From NCBI RefSeq assembly GCF_042652645.1, contig NZ_JBHSGU010000002.1:1612001-1676000 (forward strand): a stretch of DNA of 64,000 nucleotides, given 5' to 3'. Below, piece by piece: positions 1 to 9,018 of this stretch. A program made the position numbers and the translations under genes. How positions within the stretch are numbered: the first letter of the stretch is position 1; every line of letters begins with the position of its first letter. The notes beneath the pieces were generated by a model. That model was not told where the DNA came from. It did not search any database and saw nothing but the letters and a program-made list of their open reading frames with translations. This DNA comes from Glaciecola siphonariae. GTDB lineage: Bacteria > Pseudomonadota > Gammaproteobacteria > Enterobacterales > Alteromonadaceae.

Positions 1-2562
1 GCAATCAACACCGGCATTGTAGACATGATTCTGCGCCCAGAGGATATGGGAGAAAAGCTCGCAGAATATATTAAGCACCCGCTCGTTAGCGGCGATGCGC
101 CCACATTATCAGAAGATATAGAAGGCAGTCAGGATGTAATGGGCGAAATTTTTACCCTGCTGCGTGACAAGAGCGACATAGATTTTTCTAAATATAAACC
201 GTCGACCATTGCTAGGCGCATCGAAAGACGCATGACGATACAACAGGTTAATTCGCTGCACGAATACCTCACGCTCTTATTTAAAGACCCACACGAGGTC
301 AGTATTCTGGGCAAGGAACTGTTAATAGGTGTGACACGATTTTTTAGAGATGACGAAGCTTTTAATGTCATGCGCGAAAAAGTGATCCCCAACATCGTTG
401 AACAGTCAAAAAATACGGGCTTAATACGCGTTTGGGTGGCGGCCTGCTCAACGGGAGAAGAGGCGTATTCTATTGCCATATTGCTGCAGGATGAACTTAG
501 CAAACAGGGCATAAACAGAGACGTCAAGATTTTTGCGACCGATATCAACTCAGACGCAATAAGCGAGGCCAGTTCCGGTGTGTACAGTGACGAAATTATT
601 CATGACGTAGACAGCGCTTTTTTACCCAAATACTTCAGCAAAAGAAGCGCCGGTGGCTATCAAATTACGCAGCAGATACGCAATATGGTGGTGTTTGCCA
701 CACACAACATGATTGTTGACCCGCCATTTTCAAATATTGATTTGCTTACCTGCAGAAATGTCCTTATTTATTTTAAAACAGCGGCACAAAAGCGCGTTAT
801 GTCGTCTTTTCACTTTGCTCTGAATAAAACAGGTTATCTATTTTTAGGCTCGTCTGAGAATTTAGGGGAGCTAGCGCCTCACTTTACCGTAGTGAATGAC
901 CGCCAGAGAATATTCACAAAAATAAGCGATAAACGCCTCCCGGTAAATACAGATACTACAAACGCAAGCGCTGGCAAAAGAGTCCGTGGAGCCATCCCGT
1001 CTGTAGCCAGTTTGATGAAAAGCTACAGAGGTCAGGCTTCATCGGTGGCGACAATCAGTTTCGCAAACGAAACATTGATTACCCAATATGTTCCGCCGTG
1101 CATTTTACTCAATGATGAGCTTCAAGCCATGCATGTTTATGGCGACGTAAGCCCGTTTACGCAGCGACTGCCACCGGGGCGCATCAGCACCGACATAAAC
1201 GATATGGTCAATCCAGATATAAGCATCGCGGTCATGTCGGCAATTCAGCGCGCCAAACAACAAGACACTGAGGTGTTTTACAGCGATATGCACACTAACG
1301 GTTCTGCGGGAATATTTCGCTTGAACCTCCGGGTGAAGTACGTCAAAGAGCACGATATTCCAAGTGCGCCTAGGTATTACTGGGTGATTTTTGAGGTGCA
1401 AAAAGACGCCGATGAAAACGCCCCTATCCCGGTTGCATTTGACCCTAACGAGCAGGCTCGACAGCGTATTGAAGATTTGGAAATGGAGCTGAAGTTCAGC
1501 AAAGAGAATCTTCAAGTGACAGTAGAAGAACTCGAGACAACCAACGAAGAATTGCAGTCGGCTAACGAAGAGCTAATGTCGGCGAATGAAGAGTTACAAA
1601 GTACCAACGAAGAGCTGCAGTCGGTCAACGAAGAGCTCTACACGGTGAACTCCGAATACCAAGAAAAGATAACCGAAATTTCGCAGGCAAATGGTGATCT
1701 AGATGAAGTGCTCAGTTTATCGAAAATCGGCATCATCTTTTTAGACGAAAACATGCTGATACGCCGCTACACCGAAGCGGTTAAAGCCTATGTGAATTTG
1801 CGCGAGCATGATTTGAATCGTCCGCTGCACCATATTTCTAAAAATATTCGCTACGATGATATGCTCGAAGATGTTAGCAAGGTTTTTGAAACAGGCGAGC
1901 AAATTGAAAAAGAAATCAAGCTCAGCTACAAAAAGGTTTTGCGGGTAACCATAAATCCTTATAACTACGATACCGTTTCACAACTAAAAGGCATTGCCAT
2001 TGTGTTTGCAGACGTTTCGCAGGTTAAGTATACGGAGCTTGGCATGTCAGCGGCGTATAAACATTTGCGCTCTAGCATTAACAATGCCTTAGATATGCTC
2101 GACAATCACACCTTTCAAAGTCCATTAAGCGTGCTGCTGCTCGACGACAGTGAAACCCAGTTAGCGATTTGGACGGCGCAGATAGATGAAATTCAGAGCT
2201 ATGAGGTGAGAACCTATCAAAGTGCCACGATTGAAGAGGCACTCGCGCTCATTGAAAAATACCATATTGACGTTTGCATCAGTGACTTTTACTTAAAAGA
2301 CGAGACGGCTATAGACTTTATTGACGCGCTGAGAGCCGCCAAGCTCGACCTGCCTATTATTGTTGCAACAGGTGATATGGACGAGAGCCTTAATCCGCTT
2401 CTGTTCTCTCACGGCGCACTCGACCTAATAGACAAGGTAGATATTAACCCGGCACTGCTTGACAGAAGCATTCGCTATGCAATTCGCCGTAAGCAAATTG
2501 ATGCGCAAATTGAGGGACTTATCCCTGATTCAGTGGACAAGATTAAGGCTTCAGATAAGTAG
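1..2562 (+). CDS. CheB/CheR-type fusion signalling protein with PAS-like and receiver domains, 5' end missing
   Basis: The reading frame is open from base 1, so the start lies before the window. The first ~35 codons resemble the end of a CheB methylesterase domain (IVDMILRPEDM). A CheR methyltransferase follows: VTRFFRDDEAF, the SAM-binding ACSTGEEAYSIA and CRNVLIYF are all present. Next comes a long coiled coil of repeated (N/S)EELQS units (about 1500-1680), a PAS-like segment, and a C-terminal receiver domain with an acidic pair (LLLDDSE) and phosphoacceptor-type Asp (CISDFYL). CheB-CheR fusions are known to pair glutamate methylation chemistry with sensory output. No histidine kinase domain is seen in the visible part. 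The receiver at the end suggests control by a separate kinase. A strong terminator follows, so it is the last gene of its unit. Confidence 0.88.
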   Translation, partial: AINTGIVDMILRPEDMGEKLAEYIKHPLVSGDAPTLSEDIEGSQDVMGEIFTLLRDKSDIDFSKYKPSTIARRIERRMTIQQVNSLHEYLTLLFKDPHEVSILGKELLIGVTRFFRDDEAFNVMREKVIPNIVEQSKNTGLIRVWVAACSTGEEAYSIAILLQDELSKQGINRDVKIFATDINSDAISEASSGVYSDEIIHDVDSAFLPKYFSKRSAGGYQITQQIRNMVVFATHNMIVDPPFSNIDLLTCRNVLIYFKTAAQKRVMSSFHFALNKTGYLFLGSSENLGELAPHFTVVNDRQRIFTKISDKRLPVNTDTTNASAGKRVRGAIPSVASLMKSYRGQASSVATISFANETLITQYVPPCILLNDELQAMHVYGDVSPFTQRLPPGRISTDINDMVNPDISIAVMSAIQRAKQQDTEVFYSDMHTNGSAGIFRLNLRVKYVKEHDIPSAPRYYWVIFEVQKDADENAPIPVAFDPNEQARQRIEDLEMELKFSKENLQVTVEELETTNEELQSANEELMSANEELQSTNEELQSVNEELYTVNSEYQEKITEISQANGDLDEVLSLSKIGIIFLDENMLIRRYTEAVKAYVNLREHDLNRPLHHISKNIRYDDMLEDVSKVFETGEQIEKEIKLSYKKVLRVTINPYNYDTVSQLKGIAIVFADVSQVKYTELGMSAAYKHLRSSINNALDMLDNHTFQSPLSVLLLDDSETQLAIWTAQIDEIQSYEVRTYQSATIEEALALIEKYHIDVCISDFYLKDETAIDFIDALRAAKLDLPIIVATGDMDESLNPLLFSHGALDLIDKVDINPALLDRSIRYAIRRKQIDAQIEGLIPDSVDKIKASDK

Positions 2563-2676
2563 AGCACCCTGTCAAGCTGATAAGCAGCGCCGATAAGTAA
2601 CACAGATAAAGGCGCAAATACTTAGCAAAGATGCATAGCATCGACACCTAACATCGATTCCTAACACGGATTAGCC

Positions 2677-2725
2677 GCACAAACAGTAAAGTAGATAATA
2701 AGCATATTATCTACTTTTTTTGTGC
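2677..2725 (+). terminator. Rho-independent terminator after the CheB/CheR gene
   Basis: AAAGTAGATAAT (2688-2699) pairs perfectly with ATTATCTACTTT (2706-2717) and is followed by a run of T. An outer GCAC/GTGC pair (2677-2680 and 2722-2725) extends the stem. A GTG at 2722 that would lengthen the next gene lies inside this hairpin, which argues against using it as a start. Confidence 0.85.
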
Positions 2726-2741
2726 GCTTTTCTCTTTATAA

Positions 2742-2766
2742 AATGCGAACAGTTATCATTTGCATT
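2742..2766. promoter_or_regulatory. Probable Fur box before the siderophore receptor
   Basis: AATGCGAA (2742-2749) and TTTGCATT (2759-2766) form a near-perfect dyad around CAGTTATCA. The middle matches the ATCATT part of the classical Fur box. The site lies 64-88 bases before the chosen ATG of a siderophore-receptor-type gene, as expected for iron repression. Site assignment is by eye. Confidence 0.6.
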
Positions 2767-2829
2767 TGTATTAGTGTTTTTGTAGTATCTGCGCACCATA
2801 TACACGTAATACAAAAAAACACACTTTAT

Positions 2830-4965
2830 ATGAATACTAAATACACCTTACAAACCCTCTGCTTATCTAGCCTTTTTATCTTGAACATTCCCTTTGATGC
2901 AGTCGCTGAACTGGATGACAGCGATATTGAAAAAATCATCGTTACAGGCAGCTATTTGCAAGGTTACAATGCACACAGCGCAAGCGGTGCCTCAAGAATG
3001 GAGTTGGCTATTCGTGATATTCCCCAGTCGGTATCGGTTATTTCGAACGCCCAAATTCAAGACTTTCAGCTTACCGATATTAATGTAGCCCTTGATACCG
3101 CTACTGGGGTAAATGTAGAACGCATTGAAACAGACCGCACCTATTACACAGCGCGTGGGTTTGATATTACGAACTTTCAGATTGACGGAATTGGCCTACC
3201 GTTGCAGTCGGGCAATAATCATGCGGGAGATGATACCGCGGTGTATGACCGCATCGAGATCATTCGAGGTGCAAACGGTTTGATGACCGGTGTAGGTAAT
3301 CCCTCGGCTACGGTCAACTACATAAGGAAACGTCCGGGCAACAGCAACGACTTGCAGCTACGAGGCACCATTGGCGATGACGAACTATACCGCATTGAAG
3401 CTGATGGCTCGTATCAGTTTAACAACACCTTCTCGGCTCGCGCAGTGCTGGTAAACCAAGACCAAGAATCTTACTTAGACCGATACAGCCGCAAAAACCA
3501 AGTCGCCTATGTGTTTGTAAACGCTAACTTAAGCGACACTACCGAGTTATCGTTCAGCCATATGTATAACAATAGCGATGCAAACGGCAATTTATGGGGA
3601 GCGCTTCCGCTTTTTTATACCGACGGCACGCCAACTAACTATGCGCGCAGCACGAGTACCTCAGCCGACTGGTCAAATTGGCAAGTGGTCACCAATAATT
3701 CTGTGCTTGAACTCAACCATCAGTTAAGCACCGACTGGCGATTACGAGCGACTTATTCGCAAAAACGCACTGACGAAGACAGCGAACTATTTTATGTGTT
3801 CGGCACACCCGACCGAGAAACAGAGCTAGGGCTGACAGGCTACGCAAGTGAGTATTTGCTGGATGACAAACACGACCTATACGATGTATACATAGACGGT
3901 AATTTTTCGCTTTTCGGACGCGAACATCAACTCGTTGCAGGCCTTAACTATTCGAGTCTTAGCTACACCGACCGCTCGCTTTATGACTTCAGTACTGGTA
4001 ACGGATTTCCTCCGATTGAAAACCTCAACACGTGGCAAGGCAACGCCGTATTCCCTACCTTGACAGACGGTGAAAGCGGCAGTGACGTTGAGCAAAAGCA
4101 AAAGGCGGTTTATTTCACTGGTCGCTTTAATATTATCGACGGCCTATATGTGATGGCCGGCGGTCGGTACAACGATTGGGAGGCTCAAGGAGAGTCCTAC
4201 GGTGTAGACCGTGATGTGAGCGACTCAGACTTTATCCCCTACGCAGGCATAGTGTACGCAATTACCGAAGATATTAACGCCTACGCAAGCTATACCGAAA
4301 CCTTCCAAGCGCAAAACGAGCTTGATATCAACAATGAGCAGCTCGACCCTGTTGTAGGCAAAAGCCAAGAAGTCGGGCTAAAGGTCAGTATTTTTGATGA
4401 TGCCGCCGTGGTCAGCTTGACCTATTTTGACGTTCAGCAAACTAATCTTGCGATATTAGACCCTAGCACCTCTGCTTTGCCGCCCACAGAGCAGCGTTTT
4501 GTAGGCAGTGAAGGTATTAGCAGTCATGGCTTTGAGATGGATATTGCCGGAGAAGTGATAGACAACCTCAACCTGAGTTTAGGCATTACCGATTTTACCA
4601 TTACCGGGGAACAACTCGTGGCAGACTACACGCCAAACACCATGGTTAAACTGGGAGCTGTGTACGACCTTGTGCAGCTTGAAGGGCTCTCTATCGGTCT
4701 AAACGTGTGCTGGCAGAGTGATATATCTCGCAATCAGGGCGCGGTCGCCGAAGGTTTTGCCAACGCTGGGCAAGATATCATTACGCGCCAAGAAGCTTAT
4801 GCCATAACCGACCTGTTGGTAAAATATCAAATAAACGAGGACATAGCGCTCAACTTCAATGTGTTTAACGTAAGTGACGAAAAGTATCTGACCAGTCTCT
4901 ATTGGGCGCAGTCTTTTTATGGCGCACCGCGCAGATTCAGTGCAACGCTATCGTGGGCATTTTGA
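2830..4965 (+). CDS. TonB-dependent siderophore receptor
   Basis: Outer-membrane receptor of the FpvA/FhuE/FoxA type that imports ferric siderophores using TonB energy. The ATG at 2830 gives a normal signal peptide (MNTKYTLQTLCLSSLFIL, cut near DAVA); the longer GTG start at 2722 sits in a terminator. A TonB-box-like IEKIIVTGSY follows. The plug contains RDIPQSVSVISNAQIQDF and the siderophore-receptor pattern YTARGFDITNFQIDG. The rest is barrel ending in LSWAF with the terminal Phe needed for outer-membrane assembly. About 711 residues, a usual size. A likely Fur box lies upstream and a PepSY membrane protein follows 61 bases downstream, both typical of iron-uptake genes. The siderophore itself cannot be deduced. 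Confidence 0.92.
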   Translation: MNTKYTLQTLCLSSLFILNIPFDAVAELDDSDIEKIIVTGSYLQGYNAHSASGASRMELAIRDIPQSVSVISNAQIQDFQLTDINVALDTATGVNVERIETDRTYYTARGFDITNFQIDGIGLPLQSGNNHAGDDTAVYDRIEIIRGANGLMTGVGNPSATVNYIRKRPGNSNDLQLRGTIGDDELYRIEADGSYQFNNTFSARAVLVNQDQESYLDRYSRKNQVAYVFVNANLSDTTELSFSHMYNNSDANGNLWGALPLFYTDGTPTNYARSTSTSADWSNWQVVTNNSVLELNHQLSTDWRLRATYSQKRTDEDSELFYVFGTPDRETELGLTGYASEYLLDDKHDLYDVYIDGNFSLFGREHQLVAGLNYSSLSYTDRSLYDFSTGNGFPPIENLNTWQGNAVFPTLTDGESGSDVEQKQKAVYFTGRFNIIDGLYVMAGGRYNDWEAQGESYGVDRDVSDSDFIPYAGIVYAITEDINAYASYTETFQAQNELDINNEQLDPVVGKSQEVGLKVSIFDDAAVVSLTYFDVQQTNLAILDPSTSALPPTEQRFVGSEGISSHGFEMDIAGEVIDNLNLSLGITDFTITGEQLVADYTPNTMVKLGAVYDLVQLEGLSIGLNVCWQSDISRNQGAVAEGFANAGQDIITRQEAYAITDLLVKYQINEDIALNFNVFNVSDEKYLTSLYWAQSFYGAPRRFSATLSWAF

Positions 4966-5026
4966 CAATGCACCATAACGTTATATCTCATATCAATACA
5001 GGAACCGCTTGGTAAGGAACAACATC

Positions 5027-6136
5027 ATGCGTAAACGTTTATTTAAATGGCATTCACTGTTGGCGATATGGTTAATGCTGCCGGTATTAATTGTATCGCT
5101 TACCGGCAGCGTTTTAGTATTCAAGGTTGAAATCGACAGCGCACTTAGGCCTCATCATATGGTTGTGACGCCCGATGCAAGCTCACAGCGCCTGAGCATC
5201 GACCAACTCATGAGCACCATAACTGAAAAGCATCCAGATTATGTCTTATCAGGCTGGGAGTTGTTTGATGATAAAGCGCGCTCGGATACGGCCTACGTGA
5301 TAAAAAAACACAGCGATACGTGGTTTAAAATCTATATCGACCAGTATTCTGGGCAAATACTCTCTGCACCGCAGACCATGGAGCATTACATTACCGACTG
5401 GCTGCTTGAGCTACATTATGCTTTTTTGCTGCATTTCAATGGCACCGTTATTGGTGCCTTGGTTGGCTTAGTCATGCTGTTTTTGGGTATCAGTGGCATT
5501 ATTTTATACCGTAAATTTTGGCAGAAGATTTTCACACTGCGATGGGCCGCGGCTAAACGGATTCTATTTAGTGACGTGCATAAGCTCATTGGCATCATCA
5601 CCAGTCCTATATTCATATTGATATCGTTTACCGGCGTATATTGGAATGTGTCGATTATTTTGCATGAAGTTATTGAGCATGGTTTTGAGCCAGAGCACCC
5701 TGCCATAAGCGCGCCATATCATAATGCAGATATTTCATTTGAGCAGTTAAGACAGCATAACGGCAAACTGATAAATAGTTTTGAGGCCACTTACTTGGCG
5801 ATACCAAATGAGCCGGGCATGCACATTACCTTTTTTGGCGACGTTGATACCTCCAATCCTTTTTTAAGCCAATATGCTAGCGCCATTACCTATGACAAAG
5901 ACTCTGGCGAGCTTATATCGAGTTATGACATACGTGAGCAAGGCGTATTGGCTAAGTTTGATGACAGCACGCGGAAGCTGCATTTTGGTTACTTTGCTGG
6001 TATCTGGTCAAAAATTGTGTGGTGTGTGGTGGGCTTAGCGCCCGTTTTGCTCTCTGTAAGCGGTTTAGTCATGTATCTTATGAGAAAGTCACCCACTAAG
6101 CGCCGGCGGGCTTATCAGCAGGCAGTACAACAGTAA
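5027..6136 (+). CDS. PepSY-associated TM domain protein, iron-uptake partner
   Basis: Inner-membrane protein of about 369 residues from the PepSY_TM family, often found beside siderophore receptors and thought to help release or reduce iron in the periplasm. The ATG at 5027 has AAGGA at 5014-5018, a better start than the TTG at 5009. The N-terminus RLFKWHSLLAIWLMLPVLIV is a membrane segment with the family's KWHS pattern. Further hydrophobic segments lie near residues 140-165, 190-210 and 335-360, the last followed by a basic tail (RKSPTKRRR). A large periplasmic loop precedes the second segment. It is probably co-transcribed with the receptor and iron-regulated through it. The exact biochemical role in this organism is inference. 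Confidence 0.85.
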   Translation: MRKRLFKWHSLLAIWLMLPVLIVSLTGSVLVFKVEIDSALRPHHMVVTPDASSQRLSIDQLMSTITEKHPDYVLSGWELFDDKARSDTAYVIKKHSDTWFKIYIDQYSGQILSAPQTMEHYITDWLLELHYAFLLHFNGTVIGALVGLVMLFLGISGIILYRKFWQKIFTLRWAAAKRILFSDVHKLIGIITSPIFILISFTGVYWNVSIILHEVIEHGFEPEHPAISAPYHNADISFEQLRQHNGKLINSFEATYLAIPNEPGMHITFFGDVDTSNPFLSQYASAITYDKDSGELISSYDIREQGVLAKFDDSTRKLHFGYFAGIWSKIVWCVVGLAPVLLSVSGLVMYLMRKSPTKRRRAYQQAVQQ

Positions 6137-6150
6137 AAAAGTCTGGCCGT

Positions 6151-6555
6151 CTAAAACGATAAGTCATGAAGTAATGTGTGCATATCTGGCTGCCAGCCGA
6201 ACTCTTTTATATTCACTCTATGATTAAATACCGCTACGTTTTCTTGCTGCAGCAAGCCAATTTGCTCCTTGGCTTGCTCACTTCCCTTAGCAAATGCAAT
6301 TTGACCGTTCGCACGCAGCACTCGATGCCAGTTGAGCGGCTTTTGTTCAGGCGCTGAATCAGCCGTTTTATCTGTGATTTCTTCAGGCGCCATACTCAGC
6401 GCTTTACCAACTAAACGGGCTCTGCCCGGCAAGCCAGCTAAATCGGCAATTTGACCATAGCTGGCAACCTTGCCCTCGGGAATGAGGTTAACCACTTTAA
6501 AAATCGCGGCATGTTGAGCATGTTTGGCTTGTTTGGCTTGTTTAGCAGACTGCAT
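6151..6555 (-). CDS. Alkyltransferase-like (ATL) protein, MGMT family without the acceptor cysteine
   Basis: The fold matches the DNA-binding domain of O6-methylguanine methyltransferase: EGKVASYGQIADLAG, GRARLVGKAL and the active-site loop. Where true methyltransferases have PCHRV, this protein reads LNWHRV with Trp76 in place of Cys, the mark of ATL proteins (E. coli YbaZ type). These bind O6-alkylguanine and are known to hand it to nucleotide excision repair instead of removing the alkyl group. At 134 residues it is longer than most ATLs. The extra parts are an N-terminal repeat rich in K, Q, A and H and an insert near residues 56-72. It starts 6 bases after the kynureninase stop codon, so the two are probably co-transcribed. 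Confidence 0.85.
   Translation of the reverse strand: MQSAKQAKQAKHAQHAAIFKVVNLIPEGKVASYGQIADLAGLPGRARLVGKALSMAPEEITDKTADSAPEQKPLNWHRVLRANGQIAFAKGSEQAKEQIGLLQQENVAVFNHRVNIKEFGWQPDMHTLLHDLSF
6510..6545. repeat. Four imperfect 9-base tandem repeats inside the ATL gene
   Basis: The plus strand reads catgttgag, catgtttgg, cttgtttgg, cttgtttag in succession. On the coding strand this yields the Ala/Lys/Gln/His-rich start of the ATL protein. The unit is a multiple of three, so copy changes would alter length but not frame. Confidence 0.8.
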
Positions 6556-6561
6556 GCTAAT

Positions 6562-7872
6562 TTAGGTAACCGCTTGCTTCGTCTGAAAGACTTTGTCCAT
6601 ATAGCTTTTTTTATCCATAATTTCTTTGAGCCTGAGTGCGGCATGTAGCAAATCTTGATGACTCAAAAATAACGGAGAAAATCCCAAGCGCAGTATATTT
6701 GGCGCTCTGAAATCGGCTATCACATTGTTTGCAATTAACGCTTGGCAAATCGCATAAGCCTCGGGATGCGCCAATGCTAATTGACTTCCTCTAATGCTTG
6801 CATCTTGCGGCGACACCATCAAAAACTCGGTGTTTGGCATTAAGGCGCAAAATGCCTCATAAAAGAACTGCGTGAGACTTTGTGCTTTAGCTCTCAGCTT
6901 GGCGCTGCTTATACCATCAAAGACATCGAGCGCGGCATCTAACACGCTCATCGATACTACCGGCGGTGTGCCTACCAAGAAACTTGCCATCCCCTCGCCC
7001 GCCTGATAGTCATGACAAAAATCGAAGGGGCGCTTATGCCCCATCCAGCCGCTTAAGGGCTGTTGAATGTGGGGCCAATGACGTTTTGCTGCATACACAA
7101 ATGCGGGTGCCCCAGGCCCGCCGTTAAGGTATTTATAGGTACAGCCTACGGCAAAATCGACCTCGCATTCATCCAATGCAAGCTCAAGTGTGCCCGCACT
7201 GTGGGCTAAATCCCAAACAACTAAGATACCCTTGCTATGAGCGGCTTTTGTAATTGCTCGCATGTCATGAACTAGCCCTGAACGAAAATTCACATGAGTT
7301 AACATGAGCACTGCGGTTTGCTGGCCATGAGTCTCAATCACTTCATAAATAGCGTCTTGCTCAACGCTTAAAAGCTCACAGCGTGCAGCGCCGAGCAATT
7401 CACCAAGCCCTTGCACCATATACAAATCGGTTGGAAAATTATCGCGCTGAGAAATCACTAAATTGCGTTGGGGTGATGTGCGTTGCTGCATCGATAAGGC
7501 TGCGCACAGTACTTTTGTTAAATTTACTGAAATAGAATCGCAGGCAATGACTTGCGACGATTCGCATCTTAACAAAGGGGCTATTTTGCTGCCCACTTTG
7601 TAAGGCAAATCAATCCATTTGTGTTTATTCCAACTGGTGATCAAATCTTCACCCCACTGCTGCTCCACCACCTCTTTAGCGCGCTGCTTAGCACGAATTG
7701 GCAGCGGGCCGAGAGAGTTGCCATCTAAATATATGCAGTCTTTTGGTAGGGAAAATTCGCTTATTAGGCTAGCAAGGCTATCTTGTGCATCGCATTCTTT
7801 TGCCCGCTCGGTCAGTATGGTGATTGCATTTTCAGCATTTGGCGCAAGGCTTTGGCGGTTCGGTAAAGTCAT
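6562..7872 (-). CDS. kynU: Kynureninase
   Basis: PLP enzyme that cleaves kynurenine or 3-hydroxykynurenine to anthranilate or 3-hydroxyanthranilate plus alanine. Family landmarks are present: YLDGNSLGPLP near residue 48, FPTDLYM near 146, the cofactor-contacting WDLAHSAG (Asp221) and the Schiff-base lysine in CTYKYLNGG (Lys247). At 436 residues the length is typical. The preceding gene on this strand is an exported alpha/beta hydrolase with arylformamidase-like motifs, the step before kynureninase in tryptophan breakdown. No tryptophan 2,3-dioxygenase is in the window. The ATL gene follows after 6 bases. ATG start at 7872. Confidence 0.95.
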   Translation of the reverse strand: MTLPNRQSLAPNAENAITILTERAKECDAQDSLASLISEFSLPKDCIYLDGNSLGPLPIRAKQRAKEVVEQQWGEDLITSWNKHKWIDLPYKVGSKIAPLLRCESSQVIACDSISVNLTKVLCAALSMQQRTSPQRNLVISQRDNFPTDLYMVQGLGELLGAARCELLSVEQDAIYEVIETHGQQTAVLMLTHVNFRSGLVHDMRAITKAAHSKGILVVWDLAHSAGTLELALDECEVDFAVGCTYKYLNGGPGAPAFVYAAKRHWPHIQQPLSGWMGHKRPFDFCHDYQAGEGMASFLVGTPPVVSMSVLDAALDVFDGISSAKLRAKAQSLTQFFYEAFCALMPNTEFLMVSPQDASIRGSQLALAHPEAYAICQALIANNVIADFRAPNILRLGFSPLFLSHQDLLHAALRLKEIMDKKSYMDKVFQTKQAVT

Positions 7873-7963
7873 AGTATCGCTTTTGTTGTGTTACGTTTAA
7901 GTGTTGCGTTTTGAGAGTTGCGTTTAGCTTGTTTTGCAATAATTGCTACAAATACGCCAGCAA

Positions 7964-8929
7964 TTACGGCCGATTGAGCTCGTCTAACAGGTGTTTAAAC
8001 GCAACAGAGTCTGGATGGATCCAATCGAAGTGTCCTGCCCCCTCCACAACAATAGTACGCGCGTCTTCATGGACAGCATATTCTTGCGCTACAATACTGT
8101 CTTGGTCTCCTATCAGTATTGTTAACTCCTCCTCGTCAAACGCATAATGTTTAACCGATGCTTGCTCATACTGCTCTCGACGCTCCTCAAGCGTGCCTCC
8201 CATAAACGCTGGCGTTGCTTTCTGACACGAGTTTTTCCCTTTTGAATAAGCCTGTATGTCGACAATGGGCGCCAAACCGATGATTCGTAGCTGACTGTCC
8301 TTAAATAGATTCAAAGCACCTTGAGTATTTGCGCTATCTTTAGTCGCCGATGTTCGGTGCGTTTGCTTCGTCGCTAACATGGCTAAGTGCCCGCCTGCAC
8401 TGTGCCCCACAATAGTCACTTTCGACAAGTTCAAATTTGGCGCGGACGTGCTATACAGCGTTCCAATAGCGGCGCGAATATCGTTAATCGCAACAGGCCA
8501 TTCACCGCCATTTCCGGCTCGGCGGTATTCAATATTCCATACCGCAAAACCCTTGTTGGCCAAGGCGTGACTCATCGCTTGCGTATGCGTAATATCAAAT
8601 TGCGATAGCCAGCATCCGCCGTGAATGAGCATCACAAGGCCTTTGAACGACACAGAAGGATTCGCTTGGTAGTACCAAATTTGCTGGGATGGGTCAGTAC
8701 CATAAGCAATTATTTGGTCAGGCTGGGTAACAGCAATTTCTAGCACGCTAGCGTAGGGCACGTTTACAAGCGCATCGACGCTCGCGCTCTGCTTGCTAGC
8801 ACCTTGCTCTCTCTCAACAGGCTGTAAAGTGCAGGCGCCTAAAAATGTAATACAAACAATGCATATACTCGCAACGCCTATACGACGAGTAAGCAAAGTA
8901 AAGGGCTCTAAAGGGGCAAAGGCTAACAA
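7964..8929 (-). CDS. Lipoprotein alpha/beta hydrolase, possible arylformamidase analogue
   Basis: A TTG start at 8929 has a good ribosome site (AAGGAAG, 6 bases away). The N-terminus has a hydrophobic stretch ending in a lipobox-like LGAC (Cys33), so the protein is probably an outer- or inner-membrane-anchored lipoprotein. The hydrolase domain has the oxyanion motif HGGCW, the nucleophile motif GHSAGGHLAM and a plausible Asp (GDQDS) and His (GAGHFDW). HGGxW plus GHSAGxHL is the pattern of kynurenine formamidases and related esterases. Position just before kynureninase, separated by 91 bases, fits N-formylkynurenine hydrolysis. A lipoprotein form would be unusual for that job, so the substrate remains a guess. 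Confidence 0.75.
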   Translation of the reverse strand: MLAFAPLEPFTLLTRRIGVASICIVCITFLGACTLQPVEREQGASKQSASVDALVNVPYASVLEIAVTQPDQIIAYGTDPSQQIWYYQANPSVSFKGLVMLIHGGCWLSQFDITHTQAMSHALANKGFAVWNIEYRRAGNGGEWPVAINDIRAAIGTLYSTSAPNLNLSKVTIVGHSAGGHLAMLATKQTHRTSATKDSANTQGALNLFKDSQLRIIGLAPIVDIQAYSKGKNSCQKATPAFMGGTLEERREQYEQASVKHYAFDEEELTILIGDQDSIVAQEYAVHEDARTIVVEGAGHFDWIHPDSVAFKHLLDELNRP

Positions 8930-9018
8930 ATGCGGCTTCCTTTTAAAAAAACGATAATTGATTAATGCCAGTTACGCTCTTTAAGGTCAAGCCTTAGCAC
9001 GCTTTAATTGCGCAAGTA

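Noticed and set aside
2722..2829. GTG-started 36-codon extension of the siderophore receptor
   Set aside because: Lies in the terminator and over the Fur-like site; ATG 2830 gives a proper signal peptide.
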